Shown: piece after piece, positions 35,154 through 44,607 of the stretch | How positions within the stretch are numbered: the first letter of the stretch is position 1 | Layout of the letters: every line of letters starts with the position of its first letter | Source of the DNA: Lacibacter luteus | Lineage (GTDB): Bacteria; Bacteroidota; Bacteroidia; Chitinophagales; Chitinophagaceae | Direction: 5' to 3' | DNA length: 64,000 nucleotides | Assembly (NCBI RefSeq): GCF_004118265.1 | Contig: NZ_SDHW01000001.1 | Span: 992,001 to 1,056,000 of the forward strand | The notes under the pieces: model-generated | What the model saw: the letters and a program-made list of their open reading frames with translations, nothing else | Database searches by the model: none | What the model was told of the DNA's origin: nothing | Program-made: the position numbers and the translations under genes

Positions 35154-37721
35154 TTATTTCTGCAGTTTGCTTTTAATAAATTTTTCAAACTCTACTGCAT
35201 GAAATACAATTGCTGCTGCACCAATACAAATAGCCAACTCCTGCAACGTTAATGGCTGCGTTTTAAATATTGCATTTGCATACGGCAAATAAATTACACC
35301 TAACTGCAATACAAACGTAAGCAATACGGCTCCCAGCAATTCTTTATTACTGAGTAATCCCTGTTGAAACAAATACCTCCGTTCGCTTCGTATAGCTAAT
35401 ACATGACCAAGTTGCGCCAGCGATAAAACAGTAAACACCATTGTTTGCCAATGTGCACCACTGTGGTTAATACTCCATGCCTGTATACCCAATGTAACAC
35501 CGGCCATTAATAAACCCACCCATACAATATGATACCCGATACCTTCGGAAAATAAACTTTCATTGGTTTTACGTGGCGGGCGTTGCATAATATCTTTCTC
35601 TGCTCTTTCGCCTGCAAGCGCAAGCCCCGGCAAACCATCTGTTACAAGATTGATCCAGAGAATATGAATGGGCAATAACGGAATGGGTAAGCCAATCAAG
35701 GGCGCAAGAAACAACGTCCATATTTCTGCACCATTACAGGTCATAATATACTTTACAAACTTGCGGATGTTATCGTAAATCCTTCTGCCCTCTTTTACTG
35801 CTTTTACAATGGTGGCAAAATTATCATCAAGCAAGATCATGTGTGCTGCTTCCTTACTTACATCGGTACCATTAATACCCATTGCCACACCAATGTTGGA
35901 TGATTTGAGCGAAGGCGCATCATTCACCCCATCACCCGTCATCGATACAAAATGATTTTTGCGCTGCAGTGCTTTTACAATATTTAATTTTTGCTCGGGT
36001 GATACACGTGCATATACACGGATCTTTTCTACCTGTTCCTCAAATTCATCGGCTGCTATCGACTTCAACTCTTTACCCGTCATTACCAGATCGTTCTTTG
36101 TAAGTATGCCGATCTCTTTTGCAATAGCCGCTGCGGTTGCCGGATGATCGCCGGTGATCATTACCGGATGAATACCTGCAGCTTTACATTCTGCAATCGC
36201 TTGCTTTACTTCTTCTCTCGGCGGATCAATCATACCAACAAGCCCGGCAAATTGCAGATCGGTTTCAACATTTTCATAACTGAAAGGTTCGGGTAATTCA
36301 TTCACCAGTTTAAAACCAAATGCAATCACACGAATGCCGTTCTGCGACCACTCATCTGCTGTTCGCAAAATCGCATCTGTATCGATCCATGTTTCAAGAG
36401 AAGCCGTTACCGATTCAACAGCACCTTTAGACAGAACAAGGTATTGCTGTTGGTAACGATGTACAGTGGTCATACATTTTCGATCGGAATCGAATGGAAG
36501 TTCGGCTATACGTAGTAACACAGTTTGCAGTTCCTGCAGTTTAGCAACACTATGTTGGATTTGAAAATATTCTACCAATGCAATTTCGGTGGGATCGCCA
36601 ATGAGTTTTTTTTCTTCTGTTTCTTTTACATCATGATTCAATGCAATGGCCACATCAAAAACAGAAAGACTATGGAGATGTAATGCTGCCTGTTGTTCGC
36701 CCTGCACCTGCACCACTTTCATTTTATTTTGTGTAAGTGTGCCTGTTTTATCGGAGCAGATAAATGTTACCGAACCTAACGTTTCAACAGCAGGCAATTT
36801 TCTTATCAATGCATTTTTCTTTACCAATCGCTTGGCACCTCTTGCAAGTGCAATGGTAATTAATGCAGGCAATGCTTCCGGTATTGCTGCTACTGCCAGC
36901 GAAATAGATACCAGCAGCATGTTCAATGGTTTTTCGCCACGCAGCAAACCAATGGCAAATAACAACAAACAGATAAACAGAATGATGTAGGAAAGCTTGC
37001 GGCCAAAATCGGCCATACGTTTTTGTAACGGTGTTGCTGCTTCATCCTGCTGCAACATGCGTGCAATTAAACCAATTTCGGTTTGCATGCCTGTAGCAAT
37101 CACAATTCCTTTTGCCCGGCCATTTGTTACCAGTGTGCTTTTAAATCCCATGTTCAAACGGTCACCAATTGGCATATCGATCTCGCCCATTTTCTGTTCT
37201 GTTTTTTCTGCAGGAACAGATTCGCCGGTTAATGCCGATTCATCAATTTTTAAACTGAAAGTTTCAATCAAACGCAAATCTGCAGGTACAACATTACCTG
37301 CTTCAAGTAATACCAAATCACCGGGCACAAGTTCTGCTGAGGGCAGTATAACAGGTTTCCCATCACGCAAAACCTGCGCCTGCAAGGCTGCAATTTTCTT
37401 TAATGCTTCCATTGCTTTTTCTGCACGATACTCCTGCACAAAACCAACCACTGCATTCAGTATAACAATGATGAGAATAATAATGGTATCGGTAAGATCG
37501 CCTGCAATACCTGCAATAATTGCTGCAACCAGCAATACAAGGATCATAAAATCTTTAAACTGTTGCAGAAACAAAACCCAGGCTGGTTTCTTCTTTTTTT
37601 CCTGCAGTTCATTAGGACCATACTCTGCAAGTTTCAACACTGCATCTTCGGTTCGCAAACCATTTTGCGATGAACCGGTTACAGAAATAACTTCGTCGGT
37701 AGGGAGATAATGCCAATTCAT
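35154..37721 (-). CDS. P-type cation-transporting ATPase (P2 type, calcium-like)
   Basis: 855 residues. Phosphorylation site Asp324 in SDKTGTLT, actuator TGES (165-168), and hinge TGDGVNDAPSLK are all present. Membrane motifs: TM4 IPEALPALIT (280-289), and TM6 LWINLVTDGLPGLALA, which keep the acidic and Asn/Asp residues used for Ca2+ in SERCA. The group is the P2A/P2B-like 'PMCA/ATP-driven cation' type with an N-terminal cation ATPase domain (HYLPTDEVIS...). The exported ion is probably Ca2+ but Mn2+ or others cannot be excluded. TM4 reads PEALP where SERCA has PEGLP. It is a stand-alone gene. Confidence 0.93.
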   Translation of the reverse strand: MNWHYLPTDEVISVTGSSQNGLRTEDAVLKLAEYGPNELQEKKKKPAWVLFLQQFKDFMILVLLVAAIIAGIAGDLTDTIIILIIVILNAVVGFVQEYRAEKAMEALKKIAALQAQVLRDGKPVILPSAELVPGDLVLLEAGNVVPADLRLIETFSLKIDESALTGESVPAEKTEQKMGEIDMPIGDRLNMGFKSTLVTNGRAKGIVIATGMQTEIGLIARMLQQDEAATPLQKRMADFGRKLSYIILFICLLLFAIGLLRGEKPLNMLLVSISLAVAAIPEALPALITIALARGAKRLVKKNALIRKLPAVETLGSVTFICSDKTGTLTQNKMKVVQVQGEQQAALHLHSLSVFDVAIALNHDVKETEEKKLIGDPTEIALVEYFQIQHSVAKLQELQTVLLRIAELPFDSDRKCMTTVHRYQQQYLVLSKGAVESVTASLETWIDTDAILRTADEWSQNGIRVIAFGFKLVNELPEPFSYENVETDLQFAGLVGMIDPPREEVKQAIAECKAAGIHPVMITGDHPATAAAIAKEIGILTKNDLVMTGKELKSIAADEFEEQVEKIRVYARVSPEQKLNIVKALQRKNHFVSMTGDGVNDAPSLKSSNIGVAMGINGTDVSKEAAHMILLDDNFATIVKAVKEGRRIYDNIRKFVKYIMTCNGAEIWTLFLAPLIGLPIPLLPIHILWINLVTDGLPGLALAGERAEKDIMQRPPRKTNESLFSEGIGYHIVWVGLLMAGVTLGIQAWSINHSGAHWQTMVFTVLSLAQLGHVLAIRSERRYLFQQGLLSNKELLGAVLLTFVLQLGVIYLPYANAIFKTQPLTLQELAICIGAAAIVFHAVEFEKFIKSKLQK

Positions 37722-37812
37722 AAGGAGTATTTACAGGTAATGTTCGTAACTGTAAGTTACAAAAACATTAAGCAATTACTACTTACCGTTACTTACAGAA
37801 AGCTGAATAGCG

Positions 37813-38244
37813 TCAGGGCTTTTTTAAAATGGCAACAGTAAGACGACTTACACAAACAAGTTTTTCCCGTTCGTCGTAAATCTTTATATCCCATACATGC
37901 GTACTTGCTCCAATGTGAATGGGAGTAGTAATACCTGTAACAATTCCACTGCGTACAGAACGGATATGGTTGGCATTGATCTCTAAACCAACACAAATAA
38001 ATTTTTCCGGATCGATGATCTTTGCCGAAGCAACACTGCCCAATGTTTCTGCAAGCACACAACTTGCACCACCATGCAACAATCCATATGGTTGGTGTGT
38101 GCGATGATCGACAGGCATGGTTCCTTTGATGTAATTATCACCAACTTCAGAAAACCGTAAACCAATTACATCTGCAATGGTATTGGCTTCCATACCTTCA
38201 AAATCAGCAAGCGATAAATTTTGTTTGAACCAGATAGCAGCCAT
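37813..38244 (-). CDS. Hotdog-fold thioesterase (PaaI/EntH/MenI type)
   Basis: 143 residues; hydrolyses acyl-CoA thioesters. The active-site block LLHGGASCVLAETLGS contains the HGG motif (57-59) and the catalytic Glu66; the preceding THQPYG and following strand pair fit the DHNA-CoA/EntH group. Substrate is not fixed by sequence: menaquinone (1,4-dihydroxy-2-naphthoyl-CoA) is one possibility because the phylum makes menaquinone. It lies 3 nt after coaD, so the two are probably co-transcribed; both act on CoA species. Confidence 0.85.
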   Translation of the reverse strand: MAAIWFKQNLSLADFEGMEANTIADVIGLRFSEVGDNYIKGTMPVDHRTHQPYGLLHGGASCVLAETLGSVASAKIIDPEKFICVGLEINANHIRSVRSGIVTGITTPIHIGASTHVWDIKIYDEREKLVCVSRLTVAILKKP

Positions 38245-38247
38245 CGC

Positions 38248-38721
38248 TTATTTGTTTTGCACAGCCTGATTTACGATCGGCGGAAGAAAAGGCGATGCAT
38301 CGCCACCGTTGCGTATAACATCACGCACCAATGTTGAAGCAACCGATGTGTATTGCGGTAAACAAGTAAGAAAAATTGTTTCGATATTATGATCAAGACT
38401 GCGGTTCATATCGGCAATTGCTTTTTCGTATTCAAAATCGTTTACGTAGCGGATACCACGCAGAATGAATTTTGCATTTACACGTTTGCAGCAATCAACA
38501 GTTAAGCCTTCATAAACTACCGAATCAACACGTGGTTCATCTTTAAAAATAGATTGAATCCAGTCCACTCTCTTTTCTTCGCTGAACATAGGCACTTTGG
38601 CTGCGTTGCGGCCAATGCCGATATACAGTTTATCGAACAGATCGAGCGATCGGTAAATGATATCAAGATGGCCGACGGTGATAGGATCAAATGTTCCCGG
38701 AAACAAGCAAATACGCTGCAT
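38248..38721 (-). CDS. coaD: Phosphopantetheine adenylyltransferase
   Basis: 157 residues; transfers AMP from ATP to 4'-phosphopantetheine to form dephospho-CoA. The class I adenylyltransferase motif is FPGTFDPITVGHLDI (7-21) with Thr10 and His18. Other family blocks are ILRGIRYVNDFEYE, and the C-terminal SVASTLVRDV (ISSTxVR-like) motif. Length is normal. It is upstream of and 3 nt from the thioesterase gene. Confidence 0.96.
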   Translation of the reverse strand: MQRICLFPGTFDPITVGHLDIIYRSLDLFDKLYIGIGRNAAKVPMFSEEKRVDWIQSIFKDEPRVDSVVYEGLTVDCCKRVNAKFILRGIRYVNDFEYEKAIADMNRSLDHNIETIFLTCLPQYTSVASTLVRDVIRNGGDASPFLPPIVNQAVQNK

Positions 38722-38866
38722 GCAATTGATTTAGGTTCCGAATATCGAACGAATCGGTCATATAACAATGCAACGCCCCTGTTTATTATGCAAACGTTTA
38801 CGGTAACCACATTAAAGTATTTTAAATGCGGGATCAACTTTGTATTTTTCTGAAAACAACCTAACC

Positions 38867-39946
38867 ATGAGCAACCGCAGTACATCTAAAATAAGAATCC
38901 TCAGTATTGACGGCGGAGGAATACGGGGCGTTATTCCCGGAACGATTGTGGAATATCTTGAAACACGCATTCGTGCAGTAACAGGCAATAAAGAAGCAAA
39001 AATTGGTGAGTACTTCGATATGATTGCCGGCACCAGCACCGGTGGCATTCTTACCAGCATTTATTTAATGCCTGATGAGAAAGAAACGGGCAAAGCAAAA
39101 TTTTCTGCTACCGATGCCGTACAACTGTACATGAAGTTTGGTAATAAGATCTTTCACAAAAAATTCTGGCAGCACTTTAAAAATTTCAGTTTCTGGAACG
39201 AAAGTTTCCCTTCTGACAATCTGGAAGTATTGCTGGAGGAGTACCTTGGCGACACATCACTTAGCCAGATGATCAAACCATGTGTGATTACTGCTTATAA
39301 CTTTTACGAACGAAGAGCCGCCTTCTTCAACAGTGCCAACTCCAGAAAAATTGGTGGCGAAGTGCGTGATTTTAAAATACGAAATGTGGCAAGGGCAACC
39401 AGCGCTGCTCCTACTTATTTTGAACCGGCCATGATCTACAGCTTAAGTGAAGCACCGCAGTTTTTAATTGATGGTGGTGTGTTCGTCAACAATCCTGCAT
39501 TGTGTGCTTACAGCGAAGCAAGAGGTTTAAACTTTAGCGATCAGCGTGTATTGTTTGGCAACTATAAACAACCAAAGCCCGATAAGCCTGCAGCAAAAGA
39601 CATGTTGCTTGTAAGCATTGGTACAGGAAGCAGTAAAAAGAAATATGAGTTTGAACAACTACGCAATGCCGGTTTAATAAAATGGCTACCCGTGCTTATT
39701 GATATTATGATGAGTGGCAACAGTGAAACAGTGCATTATCATCTTGTACGTATGTGGGATACATTAGATGATGCAGACAAACAGGATTACTATCGTATTG
39801 AACCCGACCTGAAAACGGCATCGCCTGAAATGGATAATGTGAGTAAGAAGAATCTGAAGTTATTGAAAGAAGCCGGTGAAAGTTATGTGTTTGAAAACAC
39901 AGAAAAACTGAATGAGATTGTTGATAAGCTGTTGTTGTATAATTGA
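38867..39946 (+). CDS. Patatin-like phospholipase
   Basis: 359 residues from the ATG at 38867. The oxyanion loop GGGIRG (in SIDGGGIRGVIPG), nucleophile Ser in GTSTGG and catalytic Asp in LIDGGVFVNNP are all present, so a Ser-Asp lipid acyl hydrolase is expected. It has no signal peptide. Patatins are also effectors of CBASS anti-phage systems, but there is no CD-NTase or cap gene near it (neighbours are coaD and smc), so that role is not supported. The bidirectional terminator at 40092-40125 follows. Confidence 0.92.
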   Translation: MSNRSTSKIRILSIDGGGIRGVIPGTIVEYLETRIRAVTGNKEAKIGEYFDMIAGTSTGGILTSIYLMPDEKETGKAKFSATDAVQLYMKFGNKIFHKKFWQHFKNFSFWNESFPSDNLEVLLEEYLGDTSLSQMIKPCVITAYNFYERRAAFFNSANSRKIGGEVRDFKIRNVARATSAAPTYFEPAMIYSLSEAPQFLIDGGVFVNNPALCAYSEARGLNFSDQRVLFGNYKQPKPDKPAAKDMLLVSIGTGSSKKKYEFEQLRNAGLIKWLPVLIDIMMSGNSETVHYHLVRMWDTLDDADKQDYYRIEPDLKTASPEMDNVSKKNLKLLKEAGESYVFENTEKLNEIVDKLLLYN

Positions 39947-40091
39947 TGCCATCCCGTGAACGAGGGATCTGCTTCATCTATGTACTAAAGCCAAACAAAT
40001 TCCTCCTAACGTCGGAAAGACAGCAAAACTCAACTCCCCTCCGTCATGTCGACGAAGGAGACATCTCTACAACTTAAGAGTTGATTACAAA

Positions 40092-40125
40092 TAAAAGAGC
40101 CGAAGCAATTGCTTCGGCTCTTTGT
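40092..40125. terminator. Bidirectional intrinsic terminator
   Basis: AAAGAGCCGAAGCAA and its perfect reverse complement meet with no extra loop bases (30-nt palindrome), between the patatin gene (+) and smc (-). Confidence 0.88.
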
Positions 40126-40144
40126 TATAACACAAATACATTCC

Positions 40145-43100
40145 TTAATTCAAATTCCTGAAATCCACCGGCACCAGTTTACTTACACCGGCTTCCTGCA
40201 TGGTTACACCATAGATCACATCCACCGCACCCATTGTTTGCTTGTTGTGCGTTACAATAATGAACTGTGAGTTTTCGCTGAACTTGCGGATCATGTTGGT
40301 GAACTTACCTACGTTGGCATCATCCAATGGTGCATCCACCTCATCAAGGATACAGAACGGAGCAGGCTTAATAAGATAGATCGCAAACAACATCGCTGTT
40401 GCTGTTAATGTTTTCTCACCACCACTCAGCTGTGTAATACTGCTCGGACGTTTACCTTTTGGTTTCGCCACAATATCAATTCCTGTTTCAGCAAGGTTCT
40501 CCGGATTTTCCAAAACCATGTCGGCCGTATCATCATCGGTAAACAAGGCCTTAAATACTTTCTGGAAGTTTTCACGCACCTGGTTAAAGGTTTCGAGGAA
40601 ACGCTGGTTGGCGGTTGCTTCCACTTCCTGGATGGTTTGCAGCAACGATTCTTTTGCAGTAACAAGATCATTCTTCTGTTCAAGAATAAACTCGTAACGC
40701 TTGCGCATTTCTTCAAACGCTTCGATCGCTGTCGGGTTTACCTCGCCGAGGTTTTCCAAACGCTTTTTCATACGATCTACTTTCGCCTGCAAGTCTTCCT
40801 GCGATTCATCGCCTGTACGGTCTTCTTCAATTACTTCTTCAAGATTTACTTTAAACTCAACCTGCAAACGTTCTTTGGTACCGCTTAACTGCAATTTAAG
40901 ATCAGTGAGTTTATCTTTTATTTCGCTGAGAGAATGATCAACCAGTTCTTTCTCTTTTTGTTTGCTGCGGAGCTCACTTTCTTTTTCGCCCAATGCATTA
41001 CGCAGATTGTAATAGTATTGATCGGCTTCGTTCAGCTTACGCTCTTCGGTTTCTTTGTTTTGCAACAAGGTCACCAATGCATCCTGTGCATCCAGCAAGT
41101 TCGCTTCACTATCGTTGATCTGGTTGGCAGCTTCATCCAACGCAGCAGAGTTCGTAGTTACCTGCAATTGCAGATCCATTAACTGGTTGCGTTTAAACTC
41201 AAGCTCTGTTTTCAGCGATGTTACCTTGCTTTGTTGGCGTGTTACATTGAGGTTATAATCATTGTACGATTGATTGGCTTCACTGTATCCACGTTCTGCC
41301 GCTGCATATTCCTGTTCAATAGCTTCCAGTTTACCTGCAAGCTCATCGAGTTGTGCATTGTATTTATCCAGCTCATCACGGTGCTGCTGTTGGTTTTCCT
41401 GCACTTCTTCCTGCTGCAGTTCCAGATCTTCCAAACGCTTTACCGCATTGGCTTCCATACCACGCAGGTTTTCCATGCGGTTATCCAAACCATACACCTG
41501 GTTCACCAATTGATTGATGGCTGATTCGGTTTCTTTGATCGCATTTTCTTTCAACTGCTCGTTGAAACCGATCACTTCGTTGTGGCGCATCTGGATAGCA
41601 TGTTTCAGATCGAGCACCACTGTTTCCTGTGCTAAAATTTCTTCGTGTAAACGTTCCAGATTTTTTGCACGACCGAGTTTCTTTCCTTCAAACAAACCAA
41701 CGCTGCCACCACTGAGTGAATATTTTCCTTTGAAGAACTTACCGGTCTTCTCCAGCACCACGCCATTAAAACCAACAGGTAAATTATTTTCATCTTCTGC
41801 AATCACTACCTGTCCTAACAGATAGTTGATGAGTGATTGATATTTTGCATCCACTTCCACCACACTCAATGCAGCAATGGTTCCTGCAGGAACTTCATTC
41901 AATCCTTGCTGACCATTGAACTGATCGAGCATAAAGAAGTTGGCCTTTCCTTTCTGGTTGCCATGTAACAGATTCACCGCTTTCAACGCATCATTCATAT
42001 TACCCACAACATAATAGTTGAGGTATTGCTCCAACAGGTTTTCAACTGCTGTACGGTATTCTTCTTTACAATAGATCACATCACTCAACAATGGCGATTC
42101 TACATTCCAATCGGGATTGTTATGTAAGAATTTCACACTGTCAGGATAACCTTCCATTGAGTCAACAAGACTCTTCAGAAGATCGTATTCATTTTTCTTT
42201 GAATCGAGTTTACGGTTTTCATCGGCCAGCTGGTTACGCAAACCTTCCAATGCCGATTGTGTTTGCAAAATCTGTTCTTTGGTGAACTCGTGTTGCTCCT
42301 GCAGGTTTTGTAATTCTTCTCTGCAGTTTGCCAGCTCATGTTCTTTCTGCTGTTTATCTTCTTCCAGCTGTTGCAACTGTTGTTTGCGGTTGGCTTGTTC
42401 TTCTTTTAACTGGAAGATGGTGCGTTGCAGGTTTTGAATAGATGTTTCGCCAACGGCTACATTCTTCTCCGCTTCAAACTGACTGCGTTGAATAGCCTGG
42501 TTCTCTTTACGGATCTCATCAATACCGCTGCGCTTTTCATCAAACACTTTACGTGTGCTTTCAACAGCACTGCGTAAGGTATCCAGTTGCGAACCCAAAT
42601 CGTTCAGCTTTACTTCTTCTTCCTGAATTTGTAAATCGGTAAACTGAATACTTTCTTCAATGCCTTTTAACTGTCCGCCTGCTTTTGCTAAGAAATCCTT
42701 TAAGCTGGTTTCTTTTTCTTTCAGGTAATGCAAACGCTGCTGCGCCAGGTTCTTTTCGTTTTCCTTGGTACGCAGGTTTTGCAGAATATCATTAAACGAA
42801 TGCTGCATTGAATGCAGCTCACGTTCTTTTTCAATAAAGCCTACTTTCTCCTGTTCAATCGCTGCTTCATCGGTAGCGATCTTTGCTTCCAGCTCAACTT
42901 TCTTATTCGTTTCTTCGTCGTGCTGTTCGTTGAGAGTTTTCCAGGTAAGGTTAAATCCTTCGAGAGCCGCTTTCGCCAATTCAATACTTACTTCACGGTA
43001 TTCTTTTTTGATCTCGTAATACTTCTCTGCTTTCTTGGCCTGGTTCTCCAGTGTTTTCAACTGGTTGTTGATCTCGAACAACAGATCTTCAATACGGGCC

Positions 43101-43663
43101 AGATCCTGTTCAGTAGCATCCAGTTTATTCTTGGCTTCTTTCTTACGTGTTTTGTAGATGGTGATACCGGCAGCCTGCTCCAACATGCGGCGACGGCTGT
43201 TGTCCTTATCCTTGATGATATCATCCACCATACCCAATTCGATGATGGCATAGCTATCGGTACTTACACCAGTATCGAGGAAAAGATTTTGAATATCCTT
43301 TAAACGGCATTGTACATCGTTAAGGCGGTATTCACTCTCACCACTTTTATAAAACTTACGGGTTACTGTTACGGTGCTGAATTCGGTAGGCAGCAGGTTA
43401 CGGGTGTTCTCAAACGTAAGACTCACCTCGGCCAAACCCGAAGCGCTTCTTGTTTTGGAACCATTAAACACCAGGCTCTCCAGGTTTTCACTACGGAGAT
43501 GGCTGATCTTTTGCTCACCAATAACCCAGCGGATACTGTCGATAATATTGCTCTTGCCGCAACCGTTGGGGCCAATGATGCCGGTTACACCTTCATCAAA
43601 ACTAACCACAGTTTTATCGGCAAAACTTTTAAAACCCTTGATTTCTAAACTCTTTAAACGCAC
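40145..43663 (-). CDS. smc: Chromosome segregation protein SMC
   Basis: 1172 residues. Walker A is GPNGCGKS (31-38) with SIRWVIGEQK after it; the C-terminal ABC signature is QLSGGEKTLTATAML and Walker B FCILDEVDAPLDDANV. Long coiled coils (about 170-500 and 670-1010) flank a hinge domain near 510-650 (SVKFLHNNPDWNVESPLLSD onwards). It condenses and aligns the chromosome with ScpA and ScpB, which are not in this window. A -7 element (43687-43694) lies 23 nt before its start. It ends at the bidirectional terminator shared with patatin. Confidence 0.97.
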   Translation of the reverse strand: MRLKSLEIKGFKSFADKTVVSFDEGVTGIIGPNGCGKSNIIDSIRWVIGEQKISHLRSENLESLVFNGSKTRSASGLAEVSLTFENTRNLLPTEFSTVTVTRKFYKSGESEYRLNDVQCRLKDIQNLFLDTGVSTDSYAIIELGMVDDIIKDKDNSRRRMLEQAAGITIYKTRKKEAKNKLDATEQDLARIEDLLFEINNQLKTLENQAKKAEKYYEIKKEYREVSIELAKAALEGFNLTWKTLNEQHDEETNKKVELEAKIATDEAAIEQEKVGFIEKERELHSMQHSFNDILQNLRTKENEKNLAQQRLHYLKEKETSLKDFLAKAGGQLKGIEESIQFTDLQIQEEEVKLNDLGSQLDTLRSAVESTRKVFDEKRSGIDEIRKENQAIQRSQFEAEKNVAVGETSIQNLQRTIFQLKEEQANRKQQLQQLEEDKQQKEHELANCREELQNLQEQHEFTKEQILQTQSALEGLRNQLADENRKLDSKKNEYDLLKSLVDSMEGYPDSVKFLHNNPDWNVESPLLSDVIYCKEEYRTAVENLLEQYLNYYVVGNMNDALKAVNLLHGNQKGKANFFMLDQFNGQQGLNEVPAGTIAALSVVEVDAKYQSLINYLLGQVVIAEDENNLPVGFNGVVLEKTGKFFKGKYSLSGGSVGLFEGKKLGRAKNLERLHEEILAQETVVLDLKHAIQMRHNEVIGFNEQLKENAIKETESAINQLVNQVYGLDNRMENLRGMEANAVKRLEDLELQQEEVQENQQQHRDELDKYNAQLDELAGKLEAIEQEYAAAERGYSEANQSYNDYNLNVTRQQSKVTSLKTELEFKRNQLMDLQLQVTTNSAALDEAANQINDSEANLLDAQDALVTLLQNKETEERKLNEADQYYYNLRNALGEKESELRSKQKEKELVDHSLSEIKDKLTDLKLQLSGTKERLQVEFKVNLEEVIEEDRTGDESQEDLQAKVDRMKKRLENLGEVNPTAIEAFEEMRKRYEFILEQKNDLVTAKESLLQTIQEVEATANQRFLETFNQVRENFQKVFKALFTDDDTADMVLENPENLAETGIDIVAKPKGKRPSSITQLSGGEKTLTATAMLFAIYLIKPAPFCILDEVDAPLDDANVGKFTNMIRKFSENSQFIIVTHNKQTMGAVDVIYGVTMQEAGVSKLVPVDFRNLN

Positions 43664-43686
43664 TATTTTTCAATTTAGGAAGGCGA

Positions 43687-43694
43687 CAAATATA
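43687..43694 (-). promoter_or_regulatory. -7 promoter element TATATTTG for smc
   Basis: On the minus strand TATATTTG matches TAnnTTTG perfectly, 23 nt before the smc start codon. A TTTG word lies upstream, but with shorter spacing than usual. Confidence 0.5.
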
Positions 43695-43811
43695 GGCGAT
43701 TCGGGTTGCAAAAAAATTTACCCTTTTTGCATCTTATCAACAGTTTGCTGTAGGTTTTCAACAGAAACAGGCTTTATTTGCTGCCAACACAATAATATTG
43801 GCCGTCACGTT

Positions 43812-44501
43812 ATGTATGCAGTTTTAACCCTTATACGCTACAAAAAGCGCTTTATCTACTTTGCTTTGCTGGCCATGGCGCTGCATCGTTTACCCCTTTG
43901 GCTCAACCGCCGGGTACGGTTTTACAAGTTGCTGGGCTGTGGCAAGGGCGGCACGTTCAGCCAAACTACCGATTGGCAGCAATGGGCGGTATTAGTGGTG
44001 ATGGACAAGACTGAACTGACCGGGTTTTCGGACAAAGCAAGTCTGCACCGAAAGGCGTTTGGCAAGTTCATTCCTGGCTGGTGGCGCCTTTTTGGCTGCC
44101 AGACCGAAACTTTTTTACTGGAGCCGATTGAAGGACATGGCAGTTGGGACGGAAAACAGGCGTTTGGCGAACTCCCGGTAAAAAGCGATTATGAAGGACC
44201 GGTTGCGGTACTCACCCGGGCGACCATCCGCCGCAGTAAACGCTCCCGTTTTTGGGAACATGTGGATGCCGTATCAAACGAAATGCGGAAGGCTGATGGT
44301 TTTCAGTTTTCGGTGGGCATTGGTGAAAATCCCTGGTTAAAGCAGGCCACTTTTTCTGTTTGGGAAAGCAAAGAACACATGAAACAGTTTGCATACAAAA
44401 TGCCGAAGCATGCCGATGTGGTGCAAAAAACAAGAAAAGAAAAATGGTATAGTGAGGATATGTTTGTGCGGTTTAGGGTTGTGGAGAATTGGCAGGAGTA
44501 G
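43812..44501 (+). CDS. CrtA-like (spheroidene monooxygenase family) protein
   Basis: 229 residues from the ATG at 43812; the open frame extends upstream through the antisense of smc and is not credible there. Recognisable CrtA-family blocks: GFSDKASLHRKAFGKFIPGW, YEGPVAVLTRATIRRSKRSR, and FSVGIGENPWLKQATFSVWES followed by KHADVVQKTRKEKWYSEDMF. In phototrophs CrtA adds oxygen to carotenoids; here no carotenoid genes are adjacent, so the substrate is uncertain and a general heme-type oxygenase role is only inferred. An N-terminal basic/hydrophobic stretch (IYFALLAMALH) may be a membrane association helix. It is divergent from smc. Confidence 0.78.
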   Translation: MYAVLTLIRYKKRFIYFALLAMALHRLPLWLNRRVRFYKLLGCGKGGTFSQTTDWQQWAVLVVMDKTELTGFSDKASLHRKAFGKFIPGWWRLFGCQTETFLLEPIEGHGSWDGKQAFGELPVKSDYEGPVAVLTRATIRRSKRSRFWEHVDAVSNEMRKADGFQFSVGIGENPWLKQATFSVWESKEHMKQFAYKMPKHADVVQKTRKEKWYSEDMFVRFRVVENWQE

Positions 44502-44532
44502 TTTGGGATTTTTGAATAATATTCGCCTTAAT

Positions 44533-44552
44533 GGCTGGTGCCCCCACCAACC
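44533..44552. repeat. Intergenic hairpin, GGYTGGTG family (copy A)
   Basis: GGCTGGTG and CACCAACC form a 4-nt-loop hairpin with one mismatch. Same family as 46683-46702 and 47391-47410; a half copy (TGGTGG) lies near 44572. Confidence 0.6.
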
Positions 44553-44607
44553 AAATCATTCTAACTATTTTCTGGTGGAGGCTATACCAATCGATAAAAA
44601 ACCGTAA

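Noticed and set aside
38867-39946. Patatin as a CBASS (CapV-like) anti-phage effector
   Set aside because: No CD-NTase, Cap2/Cap3 or other defence gene lies nearby; neighbours are coaD and smc. Treated as an ordinary patatin phospholipase.
43374-43811. Upstream extension of the CrtA-like frame
   Set aside because: This part is antisense to the conserved N-terminal coding region of smc and encodes nothing recognisable.
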